Positions 1 to 8,429 of a stretch of 64,000 nucleotides of DNA are shown here, in pieces. The stretch lies in the NCBI RefSeq assembly GCF_028285715.1, contig NZ_JANQOO010000020.1, positions 434,001 through 498,000 of the forward strand, in the 5' to 3' direction. The notes under the pieces were generated by a model. It saw nothing but the letters and a program-made list of their open reading frames with translations. It was not told the origin of the DNA and made no database searches. Numbering within the stretch: position 1 is the stretch's first letter; each line of letters opens with the position of its first letter. Position numbers and translations under genes: made by a program. The stretch comes from Ulvibacterium sp. (GTDB lineage Bacteria; Bacteroidota; Bacteroidia; Flavobacteriales; Flavobacteriaceae).

Positions 1-270
1 GCATTGTTGGCCTTTATAAAGTTGGGAAAATCCGGGCTTGGCAAGGTAATTACCATACGACTTATAGCGCTCTCGTTCGGCATTGGTATTGTTCTCAAGG
101 TTTTGACCACTTCCAACAATACCTATCCGGTAATCTTGACCTTCTTTCCTGCGGCAGTTTTTATGACCAACTATTTGGAATCCATAAAACGACCGAACAT
201 AAAGGAAATCATTCTTATGCTTTCCGTATTTATACCCATTATGGTCTTTTTTATCAGTTTGATCTTATAA
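1..270 (+). CDS. DUF6427-like membrane protein, 3' part only
   Basis: The frame is open from the window edge to a TAA at 268-270, so only about the last 89 residues are present. Two hydrophobic segments are visible (roughly residues 15-55 and 66-88), separated by a short basic loop, so this is the C-terminal membrane part of a polytopic inner-membrane protein. The gene order with DUF4254 and a family 9 glycosyltransferase downstream matches flavobacterial loci in which the first gene is a DUF6427 protein. The family name therefore rests mostly on context. Its biochemical function is unknown. Confidence 0.6.
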   Translation, partial: ALLAFIKLGKSGLGKVITIRLIALSFGIGIVLKVLTTSNNTYPVILTFFPAAVFMTNYLESIKRPNIKEIILMLSVFIPIMVFFISLIL

Positions 271-299
271 TGGGGTATATTTGAAAAAAGCCTAGAATT

Positions 300-902
300 A
301 TGTTCAGTGAGTTCGCCTTTGGAATTTTTGAGGAAAGTATCCAAAACTATCATATTGAAGACCAGGTTGAACAACCTTTTGAAAATCGGTATCCCAATGA
401 TGACATCACGCATCTGCTATATCGAAAAAACTGGATAGATACCGTACAGTGGCATTATGAGGATATTATTCGCGACCCGGATATCGAACCAAAAAAAGCC
501 TTGGAAATAAAGCGAAAAATCGATGCTAGCAACCAGGACCGAACGGACTTGGTAGAGTATATCGATAGTTATTTCCTAGAAAAATACCAGTCAGTTGAAA
601 TCTTGAAGGATGCAACTATCAATACCGAAAGTCCGGCATGGGCTTTGGACAGGCTTTCTATTTTGGCCCTTAAAATCTATCATATGCAGGTTGAGGTAAA
701 TCGCAAGGATGCTGCACCCGAACATATCGAAAAATGCACCGATAAATTGAGGGTTTTGCTGGAGCAGAAAAAAGATCTTTCCATGGCAATAGACCAATTA
801 TTGGCCGATATCGAGGCCGGACGAAAATATATGAAGGTCTACAAGCAAATGAAGATGTACAATGACGAGGAACTAAACCCGGTCCTTCGTGCCCAAAAAT
901 AA
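300..902 (+). CDS. DUF4254 domain protein
   Basis: This 200-residue soluble protein is mostly helical, acidic and rich in Glu and Lys, with no signal peptide or membrane segment. Length and composition fit the DUF4254 family, which in Bacteroidetes sits directly before family 9 glycosyltransferases. Its 3' end overlaps the next gene by 14 bp, so the two are almost certainly co-translated. A role in lipopolysaccharide or other surface glycan assembly is inferred from the neighbour. No catalytic motif could be recognised. Confidence 0.8.
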   Translation: MFSEFAFGIFEESIQNYHIEDQVEQPFENRYPNDDITHLLYRKNWIDTVQWHYEDIIRDPDIEPKKALEIKRKIDASNQDRTDLVEYIDSYFLEKYQSVEILKDATINTESPAWALDRLSILALKIYHMQVEVNRKDAAPEHIEKCTDKLRVLLEQKKDLSMAIDQLLADIEAGRKYMKVYKQMKMYNDEELNPVLRAQK

Positions 903-1938
903 AATCAGACATATTCTAGTTATCCGCTTTTCCGCAATGGGCGATGTAGCGATGACCGTTCCTGTACTTTTCGCTTTAATTCGGCAATATCCTAATCTAA
1001 GAATAACGGTATTGACCCGTACTTTTTTTACACCGATGTTCACTACATTGCCAAATGTGGAAGTGTTTAGAGCAGACTTGAAGGGAAAGCATAAGGGATT
1101 CTTGGGATTATGGGGCCTGTTTGGGGAAATAAAAGGTAAAGGAATAGATGTGGTGGCCGATCTCCATAACGTTTTGAGAACTCAAGTCCTTAAACGGTTC
1201 TTCGTTTTAAGTGGAATACCTTTTTACCAAATAGACAAGGGGAGACAGGAAAAAAAAGCATTGACTAAGGAAGTAGGCAAAGACTTTAGACCCTTAAAAA
1301 CCACACATGAACGTTATGCAGATGTATTTGGGAGGCTAGGTTTTTCACTGGACTTGTCCCATGAATTCACAATTAATAAGGGAAAGCTATCGAAAAAAGT
1401 AGTAGGGCTTACCGGTGCCAAAACACGGAAATGGTTGGGGATAGCCCCATTTGCCACTTTTCCAGGGAAACAATACCCTTCAGATTTAATGGAAGAAGTA
1501 ATAAGCCGAGTTTCCAAAACCGAAAGGTACAAAATCATGCTTTTTGGTGGAGGTCAGCAAGAAATCCAACTTTTGGATACTTGGGCGAATATGTACGACG
1601 GTTGCATTAACGTGGCTGGCAAGCTTTCCTTTGGGGGCGAACTGGCCTTAATCTCCAACCTGGACGCAATGGTTTCCATGGATAGTGGTAATGGCCATCT
1701 TGCCGCCATGTACGGTGTTCCCGTAATCACACTGTGGGGCGTTACCCATCCCTATGCCGGGTTCGCTCCCTTTGAGCAGGACATCAACAACTCCCTATTA
1801 TCCGATAGGGAGCGTTATCCAAGTATTCCAACTTCGGTATACGGGAATAAATGTCCAGCAGGCTATCAGCAAGTTATGCGCACAATTGAAGCCGAGACTG
1901 TAGTGGAAAAAATAGAATACGTATGCTTTAAAAAGTAG
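889..1938 (+). CDS. Glycosyltransferase family 9 (heptosyltransferase-like)
   Basis: The 349-residue protein has the GT-B layout of ADP-heptose:LPS heptosyltransferases. The N-terminal Rossmann start reads ILVIRFSAMGDVAMTVP. A C-terminal donor-binding segment, MDSGNGHLAAMYGVP followed by LWG, resembles the sugar-nucleotide site of the family. It probably transfers a sugar to a lipopolysaccharide or similar acceptor at the inner face of the inner membrane; substrate unknown. The start is a GTG at 889 inside the end of the DUF4254 gene. The next ATG would cut into the conserved first strand. It is convergent with the TetR gene, with 6 bp between stops. Confidence 0.88.
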   Translation: MPKNKIRHILVIRFSAMGDVAMTVPVLFALIRQYPNLRITVLTRTFFTPMFTTLPNVEVFRADLKGKHKGFLGLWGLFGEIKGKGIDVVADLHNVLRTQVLKRFFVLSGIPFYQIDKGRQEKKALTKEVGKDFRPLKTTHERYADVFGRLGFSLDLSHEFTINKGKLSKKVVGLTGAKTRKWLGIAPFATFPGKQYPSDLMEEVISRVSKTERYKIMLFGGGQQEIQLLDTWANMYDGCINVAGKLSFGGELALISNLDAMVSMDSGNGHLAAMYGVPVITLWGVTHPYAGFAPFEQDINNSLLSDRERYPSIPTSVYGNKCPAGYQQVMRTIEAETVVEKIEYVCFKK

Positions 1939-1944
1939 TCTTGG

Positions 1945-2562
1945 TTATACAGTTTGCGGCTTGGGTTGAATAGATTTAAAATACTGGCGCAATTGTGCCA
2001 TAAAACGATATTTACGGGCACTCGGGGCCATTTCTACCATTAAGGTGCGGATACCGATAAAAGAACTTATTAAATAAATCGCTACGCCCTCGGCATCCAC
2101 GTGTCTATCAATATACCCATTAAATTTACCTTTTTGTATGGAAGAAACCAGGTTTACTTCCCATATTTTAAGGATATCGCTCAAGTGTTTCATGATTTTC
2201 GGATTCCTCCCATTAAACTCATTGATGAAGTTGCTCAAAACAAAGCCATAATCCAGTTCGTTATGAACGGCCGTTTCAAGGGCATCCTCAAAACAATGTG
2301 TTATGAGATCCAGAGGGTTTTCATGTCCCTCAATGGGCTCTATGAGCATACTATAAATTTTTCGGACCACTAGATTTTCCACTATTTGAATGAAAAAGTC
2401 TTCCTTGGAACTAAAATGATAGTAAAATGCACCTTTGGAAAGGGAAAGTTCTTTAAGAATGTCATCTACACTAGTATTGTAATATCCTTTTTTGTAAAAC
2501 AATTCCAAGCCAGTGACTTGCATCCGTTGCATGGTGGCCATACGTTTTAGGTTTTTGTCCAT
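1945..2562 (-). CDS. TetR/AcrR family transcriptional regulator
   Basis: The 205-residue protein has a typical TetR N-terminal helix-turn-helix at about residues 12-55, including FYKKGYYNTSVDDI and LSKGAFYYHFSSKEDFF. The C-terminal domain is divergent and helical and would bind a ligand. It is the last gene on the minus strand after arsM, about 260 bp away, and that gap carries repeated ACCGTT half-sites. Control of the arsenosugar genes or of itself is plausible from position but not shown. ArsR-type arsenic regulators have a different fold, so this is not a classical ars repressor. Confidence 0.88.
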   Translation of the reverse strand: MDKNLKRMATMQRMQVTGLELFYKKGYYNTSVDDILKELSLSKGAFYYHFSSKEDFFIQIVENLVVRKIYSMLIEPIEGHENPLDLITHCFEDALETAVHNELDYGFVLSNFINEFNGRNPKIMKHLSDILKIWEVNLVSSIQKGKFNGYIDRHVDAEGVAIYLISSFIGIRTLMVEMAPSARKYRFMAQLRQYFKSIQPKPQTV

Positions 2563-2692
2563 AAGATTTGTGTTTTGGGTTTAAAAAGACCGTTGAGTCT
2601 AGAACAAAGAACCCCCGGACACTACTTTAGCTCAATATTTAAGGACAAAGCCGTGGAAAAAATCGTTCAAATGACAAAACCTCGATGAACGT

Positions 2693-2732
2693 ACCGTTTT
2701 CAAAAAAAATTAACCCACCAAACGGTCGGTTT
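2693..2732. promoter_or_regulatory. Candidate TetR operator
   Basis: ACCGTTT at 2693-2699 and AAACGGT at 2720-2726 form a perfect 7-bp inverted repeat. The second arm continues as AAACGGTCGGTTT to 2732. Another ACCGTT lies near 2587. These lie 130-170 bp upstream of the TetR start and downstream of arsM. GACCGTT/AACGGTC-type half-sites are common in TetR operators. The assignment is inference only. Confidence 0.35.
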
Positions 2733-2819
2733 AAGTGTACTAATTTTCTGTTCAACAACATAGCTATGGGAATTCATATTGAACAAGTGGCCGCTAAAAC
2801 AGAGAAATATACCCCGTAT

Positions 2820-3788
2820 TTAACAGCACCCCCCACCGTCATAATGATACGTCGACTTGCTGATGAAAATATCATCCCTTTTCAAAGCAGCCAAAGCAGC
2901 AGCTGTTTTATCGCAAACTGCTAAGGGTTGATTTTTTAACAAGACATGCCCTTTTTTGTCATCATAATAGTCTTGGCTACCGTAGTAGATCGCCGCCTTA
3001 CCGGTAAACACACAAGGACCATCGTTGGGTATAGGGTCTTTAATTGCCGCTACCTCAATCGATTCTATGTAGATCAATTCATTCGTGGGATAATTTTTTG
3101 GATCTAAGATACGGTATGGCTTCCTAGCCCTTATTTCAATGGTACCGAAACCTACATCGGTCAATGCCTTAATATATCTATCCATAGACAAACTCCCGCT
3201 TAGACATAAGGCCCTTAATCGGTCATCATTTCTCAAATCAAAACTCATCTCCTGCTCGCAAATGGGGTCGCTCATCACGAGTCTACCCTGGGGTTTCAAC
3301 ACGCGGTACATTTCCTCTATGGCCCGTTTTAAGTCATCTTCCTTAAAGATATTGAACAGGCAATTCTGGGCGGCTACATCCATACTACCGTCTTCTACCG
3401 GAAGGTTTAACGCATCTCCCTTGCGTAAGGTTACAAATTCGGATTTGAACCAATCGTTTTCTTCTTCGGCAACAGCAAAGTTTTTTCGACTGGCTGCCAG
3501 CATTTCATCAACGACATCTACGCCGATGACCCCTGATTTTTGTCGACTGAAATAGGAAAACTGCAACAATTCCATTCCGCCGCCGACCCCAACATATAAT
3601 ATTTTTGGACTGTTGGTCAAATCCCGGGCATGTACCGTACTGCCGCAGCCGTAGTTCATTTCCTGCATGATTTTTGGAACGGTCAGCCCCGGTAGTTCCC
3701 ATATGGGATTGGTGGTACAACACAGGCCTACATCAGGTGTCAGTGCAGCTTCCTTATAAAGGTCGTTTGTGGCTTGTAAATAACTCAT
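2820..3788 (-). CDS. arsM: Arsenosugar-type arsenite methyltransferase ArsM
   Basis: This 322-residue SAM-dependent methyltransferase should methylate trivalent arsenic. Motif I is LYVGVGGGMELLQF (about 64-77), with the acidic end of strand two in VIGVDVVDEML. Cysteines that could hold As(III) are at 23, 24, 48, 143, 177 and 195, and the protein ends in GGGCC. The methyltransferase core includes LPVEDGSMDVAAQN and YRVLKPQGRLVMSDP. It lies 76 bp downstream of the radical SAM gene arsS in the same orientation. ArsM/ArsS pairs are known to make the dimethylarsinoyl-deoxyadenosine precursor of arsenosugars. Assignment is strong from motif plus context. Confidence 0.88.
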   Translation of the reverse strand: MSYLQATNDLYKEAALTPDVGLCCTTNPIWELPGLTVPKIMQEMNYGCGSTVHARDLTNSPKILYVGVGGGMELLQFSYFSRQKSGVIGVDVVDEMLAASRKNFAVAEEENDWFKSEFVTLRKGDALNLPVEDGSMDVAAQNCLFNIFKEDDLKRAIEEMYRVLKPQGRLVMSDPICEQEMSFDLRNDDRLRALCLSGSLSMDRYIKALTDVGFGTIEIRARKPYRILDPKNYPTNELIYIESIEVAAIKDPIPNDGPCVFTGKAAIYYGSQDYYDDKKGHVLLKNQPLAVCDKTAAALAALKRDDIFISKSTYHYDGGGCC

Positions 3789-3864
3789 AGTATTCTCTTT
3801 TTTGAATATCCTCCGCCTTTCGCAGAGCTTAATTATTGAAATAGTATTGCCGATAAAAGCCTTA

Positions 3865-4920
3865 CTAGGTCACCGTACCCTGGCAACTACTTCCCGCACC
3901 GGCGGTACACCCGTAACAATGTTGAGAAATGATAATGTTTCGGTCATTTAATATGTCCTCATTGTACTCCTTGATGTGCTTTATTTTGCTGTTGACCTTA
4001 AGCCCTAACATTTGATTGAAGTCGCAGTCGTAAAGCCATCCATCCCAACTTACCGAAATGGTATTGGTACACATTACATTCTCCACCGCTGCAGGATTAT
4101 AGGCCTCTACCAGGGCATACATATAATCTTCATAGTTTTCGGAGGCGATGAGGTAATCCAAAAAACGTGAGATAGGCAGGTTTGTAATGGTGAACAGATT
4201 ATGGAACTGAATGCCGAAATCCTCATCTAGTGCTTTTTTGAAGTCCTTTTCCAATGCTGCTTGATCTCCAGGAAGATAGGCTCCTGATGGATTATACACC
4301 AGATCCAGTCGCAAATCCTGGCTGGGCATACCATATCCAACGGCATTCAATTCCTGTAGGGCTTTGATACTTTTGTCAAAAACTCCATCACCACGTTGTT
4401 TGTCGGTCTTTCCACGGGTGTAGTGCGGCATGGAAGAGACCACATGCACATTGTGTTTCTTAAAAAATTCGGGCAAGTCATAGTATTTCTTGTTAGCACG
4501 AATAATCGTTAAATTGGATCGAACGATAAAATCTTGAATCCCAGCCTTGGCAGCTTCTTCGACAAACCATCGAAAATTTGGGTTCATTTCCGGGGCTCCT
4601 CCCGTAAGATCTAGAGTATGCGCACCTGTATTGCGAATAACATCCAAGCATTGCTCCATGGTCTCGCGCGTCATGATTTCCTTTCGGTCAGGGCCAGCGT
4701 TCACATGGCAATGCTCACAAATTTGATTGCACATATACCCTACATTGATTTGTAAGATTTCCAGTTTTTTGGGTCGCAATGGGTAATGTCCAATGTTGGC
4801 GAGCTTGTCTTTAAAATAAGGAAGCTCTCCTTCGGCGAAGATACCACCGTTCAAAAATTCCAGTTGTTTATTGGTTTCAGCTAGGTCCTTCTGCCTAGCC
4901 TTTAATGATTTTGTGGCCAT
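3865..4920 (-). CDS. arsS: Arsenosugar biosynthesis radical SAM protein ArsS
   Basis: The 351-residue protein has a canonical radical SAM cluster C64-x3-C68-x2-C71 (CNQICEHC), followed by a GGAPEMNP segment typical of SAM binding. A Cys-rich C-terminus (residues about 285-350: VMCTNTI, YDCDFNQ, HCYGCTAGAGSSC) marks the ArsS / radical SAM-Cys-rich family. ArsS is known to join a 5'-deoxyadenosyl group to dimethylarsenic. Some family members are selenoproteins, but here the corresponding positions are Cys codons. It is followed by arsM and preceded by an AhpD-like gene, 81 bp away. Confidence 0.92.
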   Translation of the reverse strand: MATKSLKARQKDLAETNKQLEFLNGGIFAEGELPYFKDKLANIGHYPLRPKKLEILQINVGYMCNQICEHCHVNAGPDRKEIMTRETMEQCLDVIRNTGAHTLDLTGGAPEMNPNFRWFVEEAAKAGIQDFIVRSNLTIIRANKKYYDLPEFFKKHNVHVVSSMPHYTRGKTDKQRGDGVFDKSIKALQELNAVGYGMPSQDLRLDLVYNPSGAYLPGDQAALEKDFKKALDEDFGIQFHNLFTITNLPISRFLDYLIASENYEDYMYALVEAYNPAAVENVMCTNTISVSWDGWLYDCDFNQMLGLKVNSKIKHIKEYNEDILNDRNIIISQHCYGCTAGAGSSCQGTVT

Positions 4921-5001
4921 TAGATTCCTTTTAATTAACTATTGGTCGTTGATTGTTAGGTATCGGACAAGATTACTTTCTACGAGCAACAGTCAACAGT
5001 T

Positions 5002-5337
5002 TTACATACTTAGTTTGTTGTATTTGTTCATCATTTGCACACCGTGTACCAAGGTGGCACCACTTTCAATGGCCGCTCCCACATGTACGGCTTCCATCAT
5101 TTCTTCTTTGGTGATACCGCGTTGTAGGCTATCCTTGGTATAGGCATCGATGCAATAGGGGCATTTGACCACATGTGCAACAGCCAATGCAATCAATGAT
5201 TTCTCGCGTGCACTTAAGGCACCTTCCTCAAACACTTTTCCGTAATACTCAAAAAACTTGTTTCCCAGTTCCTCGCTCCATTCCGTAATTTTTCCGAATT
5301 TTCTTAAATCCGCTGGATCATAATACGTATTTGCCAT
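5002..5337 (-). CDS. Arsenosugar-associated AhpD/carboxymuconolactone decarboxylase-like protein
   Basis: This 111-residue all-helical protein has the AhpD-like CxxC at C59-C62 (VKCPYCIDAY). The His that follows the second Cys in true AhpD peroxidases is a Tyr here. This subgroup is usually found beside arsS and is called an arsenosugar biosynthesis-associated peroxidase-like protein. It might act in redox handling of arsenic intermediates; the reaction is not established. It lies 81 bp upstream of arsS on the same strand. Confidence 0.88.
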   Translation of the reverse strand: MANTYYDPADLRKFGKITEWSEELGNKFFEYYGKVFEEGALSAREKSLIALAVAHVVKCPYCIDAYTKDSLQRGITKEEMMEAVHVGAAIESGATLVHGVQMMNKYNKLSM

Positions 5338-5458
5338 GATAATTTTTTATATAGATATGTGTTGAATATGGAATCCAAGAATAGGCCGGTCAAAGCCACG
5401 GACCTGCTCCCATAATTTTATTTAAGAATGATTTTTGGTGATGAAAGCGCAGTAACGC

Positions 5459-6160
5459 TTACCGAACCCCTACTGCTAACAAAGCTGGAGACCCCTTATT
5501 AAAAGGAATAGGAAGAAAATGAAAATCAATAAAATCAAGTACAAAACCATAATTTTGTACTCTTCGGTATAGGATTTGGACAAGTAATCGAAGAACGGCC
5601 TTTGAGAAAGTACGGAAACGGGATAGCAGCCGCACATCATGAAATTGATCTAAATCGATCAAAGGCTGTAACTGGATCAATTCCTCTTCACCAATATCTA
5701 CCCAATCGATAATCGCTTTAAGCAGCTTGGAGGTCTGCCAGGGCAAATTGGCAAAGGAAACGGCACGAAACTGTGACCGGTGTATGCCCATAAGATAAAA
5801 CCCGCCATCCAAAGAGGGCCCAAGGACCAGCTTTTTGGATTTGAGTTGTGCATTTGCCTCTAAAATGTGGTTAGCACGAAGGTGCGGAGTATCGTTCCCA
5901 AGCGTAATAATAGTATCATAGCCCTTATCAAAAATTACTTGAATGGCTTGGGTAAAACGTTCCCCAAAGGAATTTCCGTTTTGTTGCTTTTCGGTAAGAT
6001 GAAAAAAAGGCAAGCCCGTTTTTTCGATTTCGCCCAAAGTGTATTTTGTCAGCTCATCAAAGAGATTGGACCCCTTTTCAACAGACTTATGTTTCAACTC
6101 TTCCTTGCCGGAATTGGCAAAGAGGAGTACTGCTGTTTTTTGATGGATAACGCCTGCCAT
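5459..6160 (-). CDS. DUF2064 glycosyltransferase of arsenosugar clusters
   Basis: The 233-residue protein has a nucleotide-diphospho-sugar transferase-like fold. IITLGNDTPHL (around residues 105-115) is the metal/nucleotide-binding acidic motif, and GPSLDGGFYLMG is the hallmark of the DUF2064 / TIGR04282 group. That group co-occurs with arsS and arsM and is predicted to add or exchange the sugar aglycone in arsenosugar formation. Here it is the first gene of the minus-strand cluster, 121 bp before the AhpD-like gene. The partner TIGR04283 glycosyltransferase seen in many such clusters is not in this window. Confidence 0.82.
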   Translation of the reverse strand: MAGVIHQKTAVLLFANSGKEELKHKSVEKGSNLFDELTKYTLGEIEKTGLPFFHLTEKQQNGNSFGERFTQAIQVIFDKGYDTIITLGNDTPHLRANHILEANAQLKSKKLVLGPSLDGGFYLMGIHRSQFRAVSFANLPWQTSKLLKAIIDWVDIGEEELIQLQPLIDLDQFHDVRLLSRFRTFSKAVLRLLVQILYRRVQNYGFVLDFIDFHFLPIPFNKGSPALLAVGVR

Positions 6161-6793
6161 TATTTTATTTACCGTGATAAACTTACAATAAAAAGTATTC
6201 TTGCTATCAGTCGAAGCGGAAAAAGGTTAATTACAACGCTTCAAATATTTTAGTGGACCAAATGGTTGGTAAAGGTCATGTTACGCAAAACTTGAAAAAG
6301 ACAACAATAGAGGCAATTGACCTTGATAAACGACAAAACGCAAGAATTCCTTGAAAATACGGCAAGCCATATCCATAACATACCGGACAGTTGGTTTGGA
6401 AAGCCTATGAATAAACAAAATTTTAGAAAATTTTTAATAAAAATACCTCCACTTATGGCATAGGATTTGTCCATTCCAATCCGACTATTGTGTTCATTAT
6501 ATACTATTAAATTGTGAAAATGTAAGTGTCTGATTTATCATTTTTGATGTTCTAAAGTTTTACTTTTTAGTACGTCAAGGTTAAAAAAGATATTTAGTGA
6601 TAGGATATGTAAACGAAAATTTGCTCTTGTTGAAACCGACAAATATGTGCAGGATGCGATTAAAACGGGGGCTTGACATTTTGTCATGCATGATGACAGG
6701 ATTTCGGTCAATTCCCGTCCGCGTCCCGAAATACCTAAGGATAGTCAATTGATAACGATGAATACGAACAAGTAATTAAAACAATATCGAATT
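6161..6793. other. Non-coding region between the arsenosugar cluster and htrA
   Basis: This 633-bp AT-rich divergent region has no well supported gene. It must contain the promoters of the DUF2064 gene (minus) and htrA (plus). A plus-strand frame from TTG 6317 to TAG 6463 (48 codons, containing HIHNIPDSWFGKP) reads like protein but has no recognisable family, and may be the tail of a decayed gene. A repeated TGACA/TGTCA element occurs near 6674-6698. Confidence 0.5.
6674..6698. promoter_or_regulatory. Candidate stress-response operator upstream of htrA
   Basis: Three TGACA/TGTCA half-sites follow each other: TGACA 6674-6678, TGTCA 6682-6686 and TGACA 6694-6698. They form two overlapping inverted repeats (TGACA-TTT-TGTCA and TGTCAT-GCATG-ATGACA). 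The element lies about 95 bp upstream of the htrA start. It could be bound by an envelope-stress regulator, or overlap a promoter element. The regulator is not known from the sequence. Confidence 0.45.
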
Positions 6794-8323
6794 ATGAAAA
6801 ATAAAAATCGTCATCGAACAGAATTGAAAATATACTTTTTCGCTGCCTTTATAGCATTGGTAGTTAGCTTTGGAGCCATAGGAAGCTATCTTTTGGTCCA
6901 GGAGAAACCAGTGACCATACAGCAGATACAGGGAACTGAAGGTAAAACTGTATTGTATACGGCAGACAAGGAGGGCAATCTTAAACCTTTGGACTTCACG
7001 GTAACGGTCGATAGGGTCTTGGACGCCGTAGTAAATATTAAGTCTACCCAAAGTACATCCAGATATCAAGGACAAGGGGAATACCGCCAATTGCCGGACC
7101 CCTTTAAGGATTTCTTCGGGGATATGTTCAAGGATTTGCCCCAAGGTGAAGGCAAAGGATCACGTCCTCAGCCCATGTATGGAACCGGATCTGGTGTTAT
7201 TATTAATGAACAGGGGTACATTGTTACCAACAACCATGTAATCGCCAATGCAGATGAAATAGAAGTTACCTTACATGATAATGGTACATATAAGGCAAGT
7301 GTAATTGGAACAGATCCAACCACGGATTTGGCACTTATCCAGATTAAGGCAGAAGGCTTAAACCCTTTGGCCTTGGTAAATTCGGATGATGTTCAAATTG
7401 GGGAATGGGTCCTGGCCGTGGGCAATCCCTTTAGTCTTACCTCAACGGTCACTGCCGGAATTGTAAGCGCCAAAGGCCGAAATATCAATATCAACCGGGA
7501 AAAATTTGCAGTGGAGAGCTTCATCCAAACGGATGCAGCCATTAACCCCGGAAATAGTGGCGGTGCCTTGGTCAATTTAGAGGGGCACCTTATTGGCATC
7601 AATACGGCTATTGCCAGCAGAACAGGCACCTATAATGGTTATGGCTTTGCGGTGCCCAGTAATATCGTATCCAAAGTAGTGGAAGATCTTTTAAAATATG
7701 GAAGTGTGCAGAGAGGAATGTTAGGGGTATCTATCCGAACCATGGACGGTAACTTAGCCAAGGAAAAGGGTGTAGATTTTACCAAAGGAGTTTGGGTAGA
7801 AAATGTTGGAGAAGATAGTGGTGCTGAAAAAGCAGGTATCGAAAGAGGCGATATCATCATAAAGGTAGATGAAAACGAAACCTTGACCTCGCCAAGACTT
7901 CAAGAAATCATTGCCCGCCATAGGCCTGGCGACAAAGTTATGGTTACGGTCAATAGGGACGGTAAGGAGAGGGAATTTGAAGTGGTTTTGAAAAATGCCA
8001 ACGGAAGCACCGAAATTATAAAAAAGGAAAAGAAAGAAGTTTTAAACCTTTTGGGCGCCGATTTTGAGAACCTTGGGAAGGAAGAAGCCAAAAAATTGGA
8101 TTTGGATGGAGGTGTTAAGGTAACCAATCTTTACGCCGGTAAGTTGCGAAAGGAAACTCAAATGCAGGAAGGTTTTATAATTACCCATATAAATGGTACA
8201 AAAGTGGTTGATATAAAAGATGTGGCCAAAGCCCTGGAAAACAAGGAGGGGGGCATAATGATGGAGGGAGTCTACGAAGACCGTCCCGGAAAACACTACT
8301 ATGCCTTCGGAATGGGCTCATAA
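6794..8323 (+). CDS. htrA: HtrA/DegP-type periplasmic serine protease
   Basis: The 509-residue protein degrades or refolds damaged envelope proteins. A membrane anchor or uncleaved signal is at about residues 11-35. The trypsin-like catalytic triad is visible as H148 (TNNHVI), D178 (TTDLALI) and S255 (GNSGGAL). A PDZ domain follows at about 300-390 (GAEKAGIERGDIII), and a second, weaker PDZ-like region fills the C-terminus. Length fits Do-family proteases of Bacteroidetes. It has its own terminator and an unusual repeated element upstream, which suggests stress control. Confidence 0.95.
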   Translation: MKNKNRHRTELKIYFFAAFIALVVSFGAIGSYLLVQEKPVTIQQIQGTEGKTVLYTADKEGNLKPLDFTVTVDRVLDAVVNIKSTQSTSRYQGQGEYRQLPDPFKDFFGDMFKDLPQGEGKGSRPQPMYGTGSGVIINEQGYIVTNNHVIANADEIEVTLHDNGTYKASVIGTDPTTDLALIQIKAEGLNPLALVNSDDVQIGEWVLAVGNPFSLTSTVTAGIVSAKGRNININREKFAVESFIQTDAAINPGNSGGALVNLEGHLIGINTAIASRTGTYNGYGFAVPSNIVSKVVEDLLKYGSVQRGMLGVSIRTMDGNLAKEKGVDFTKGVWVENVGEDSGAEKAGIERGDIIIKVDENETLTSPRLQEIIARHRPGDKVMVTVNRDGKEREFEVVLKNANGSTEIIKKEKKEVLNLLGADFENLGKEEAKKLDLDGGVKVTNLYAGKLRKETQMQEGFIITHINGTKVVDIKDVAKALENKEGGIMMEGVYEDRPGKHYYAFGMGS

Positions 8324-8324
8324 T

Positions 8325-8352
8325 AAAAGGGGGCATTTTTGCCCCCTTTTTA
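8325..8352 (+). terminator. Rho-independent terminator of htrA
   Basis: A perfect 10-bp stem AAAAGGGGGC (8325-8334) / GCCCCCTTTT (8341-8350) with a 6-nt loop ends in a T-run. It starts two bases after the htrA stop codon. Confidence 0.93.
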
Positions 8353-8429
8353 ATTTCCCAACATGATGGAGGTCATAGGTAAGGAAGCAAAATATCAGGT
8401 ACTTTGGCCAATTAATCCGTTAGAGATAT

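Noticed and set aside
2685-2924. Plus-strand open frame of 79 codons next to arsM
   Set aside because: It runs antisense over the arsM end and has no family or signal; the region is better explained as regulator-operator sequence.
6250-6474. Minus-strand frame of 74 codons upstream of the arsenosugar genes
   Set aside because: Low-complexity hydrophobic and Cys content with no start context; it lies opposite another open stretch.
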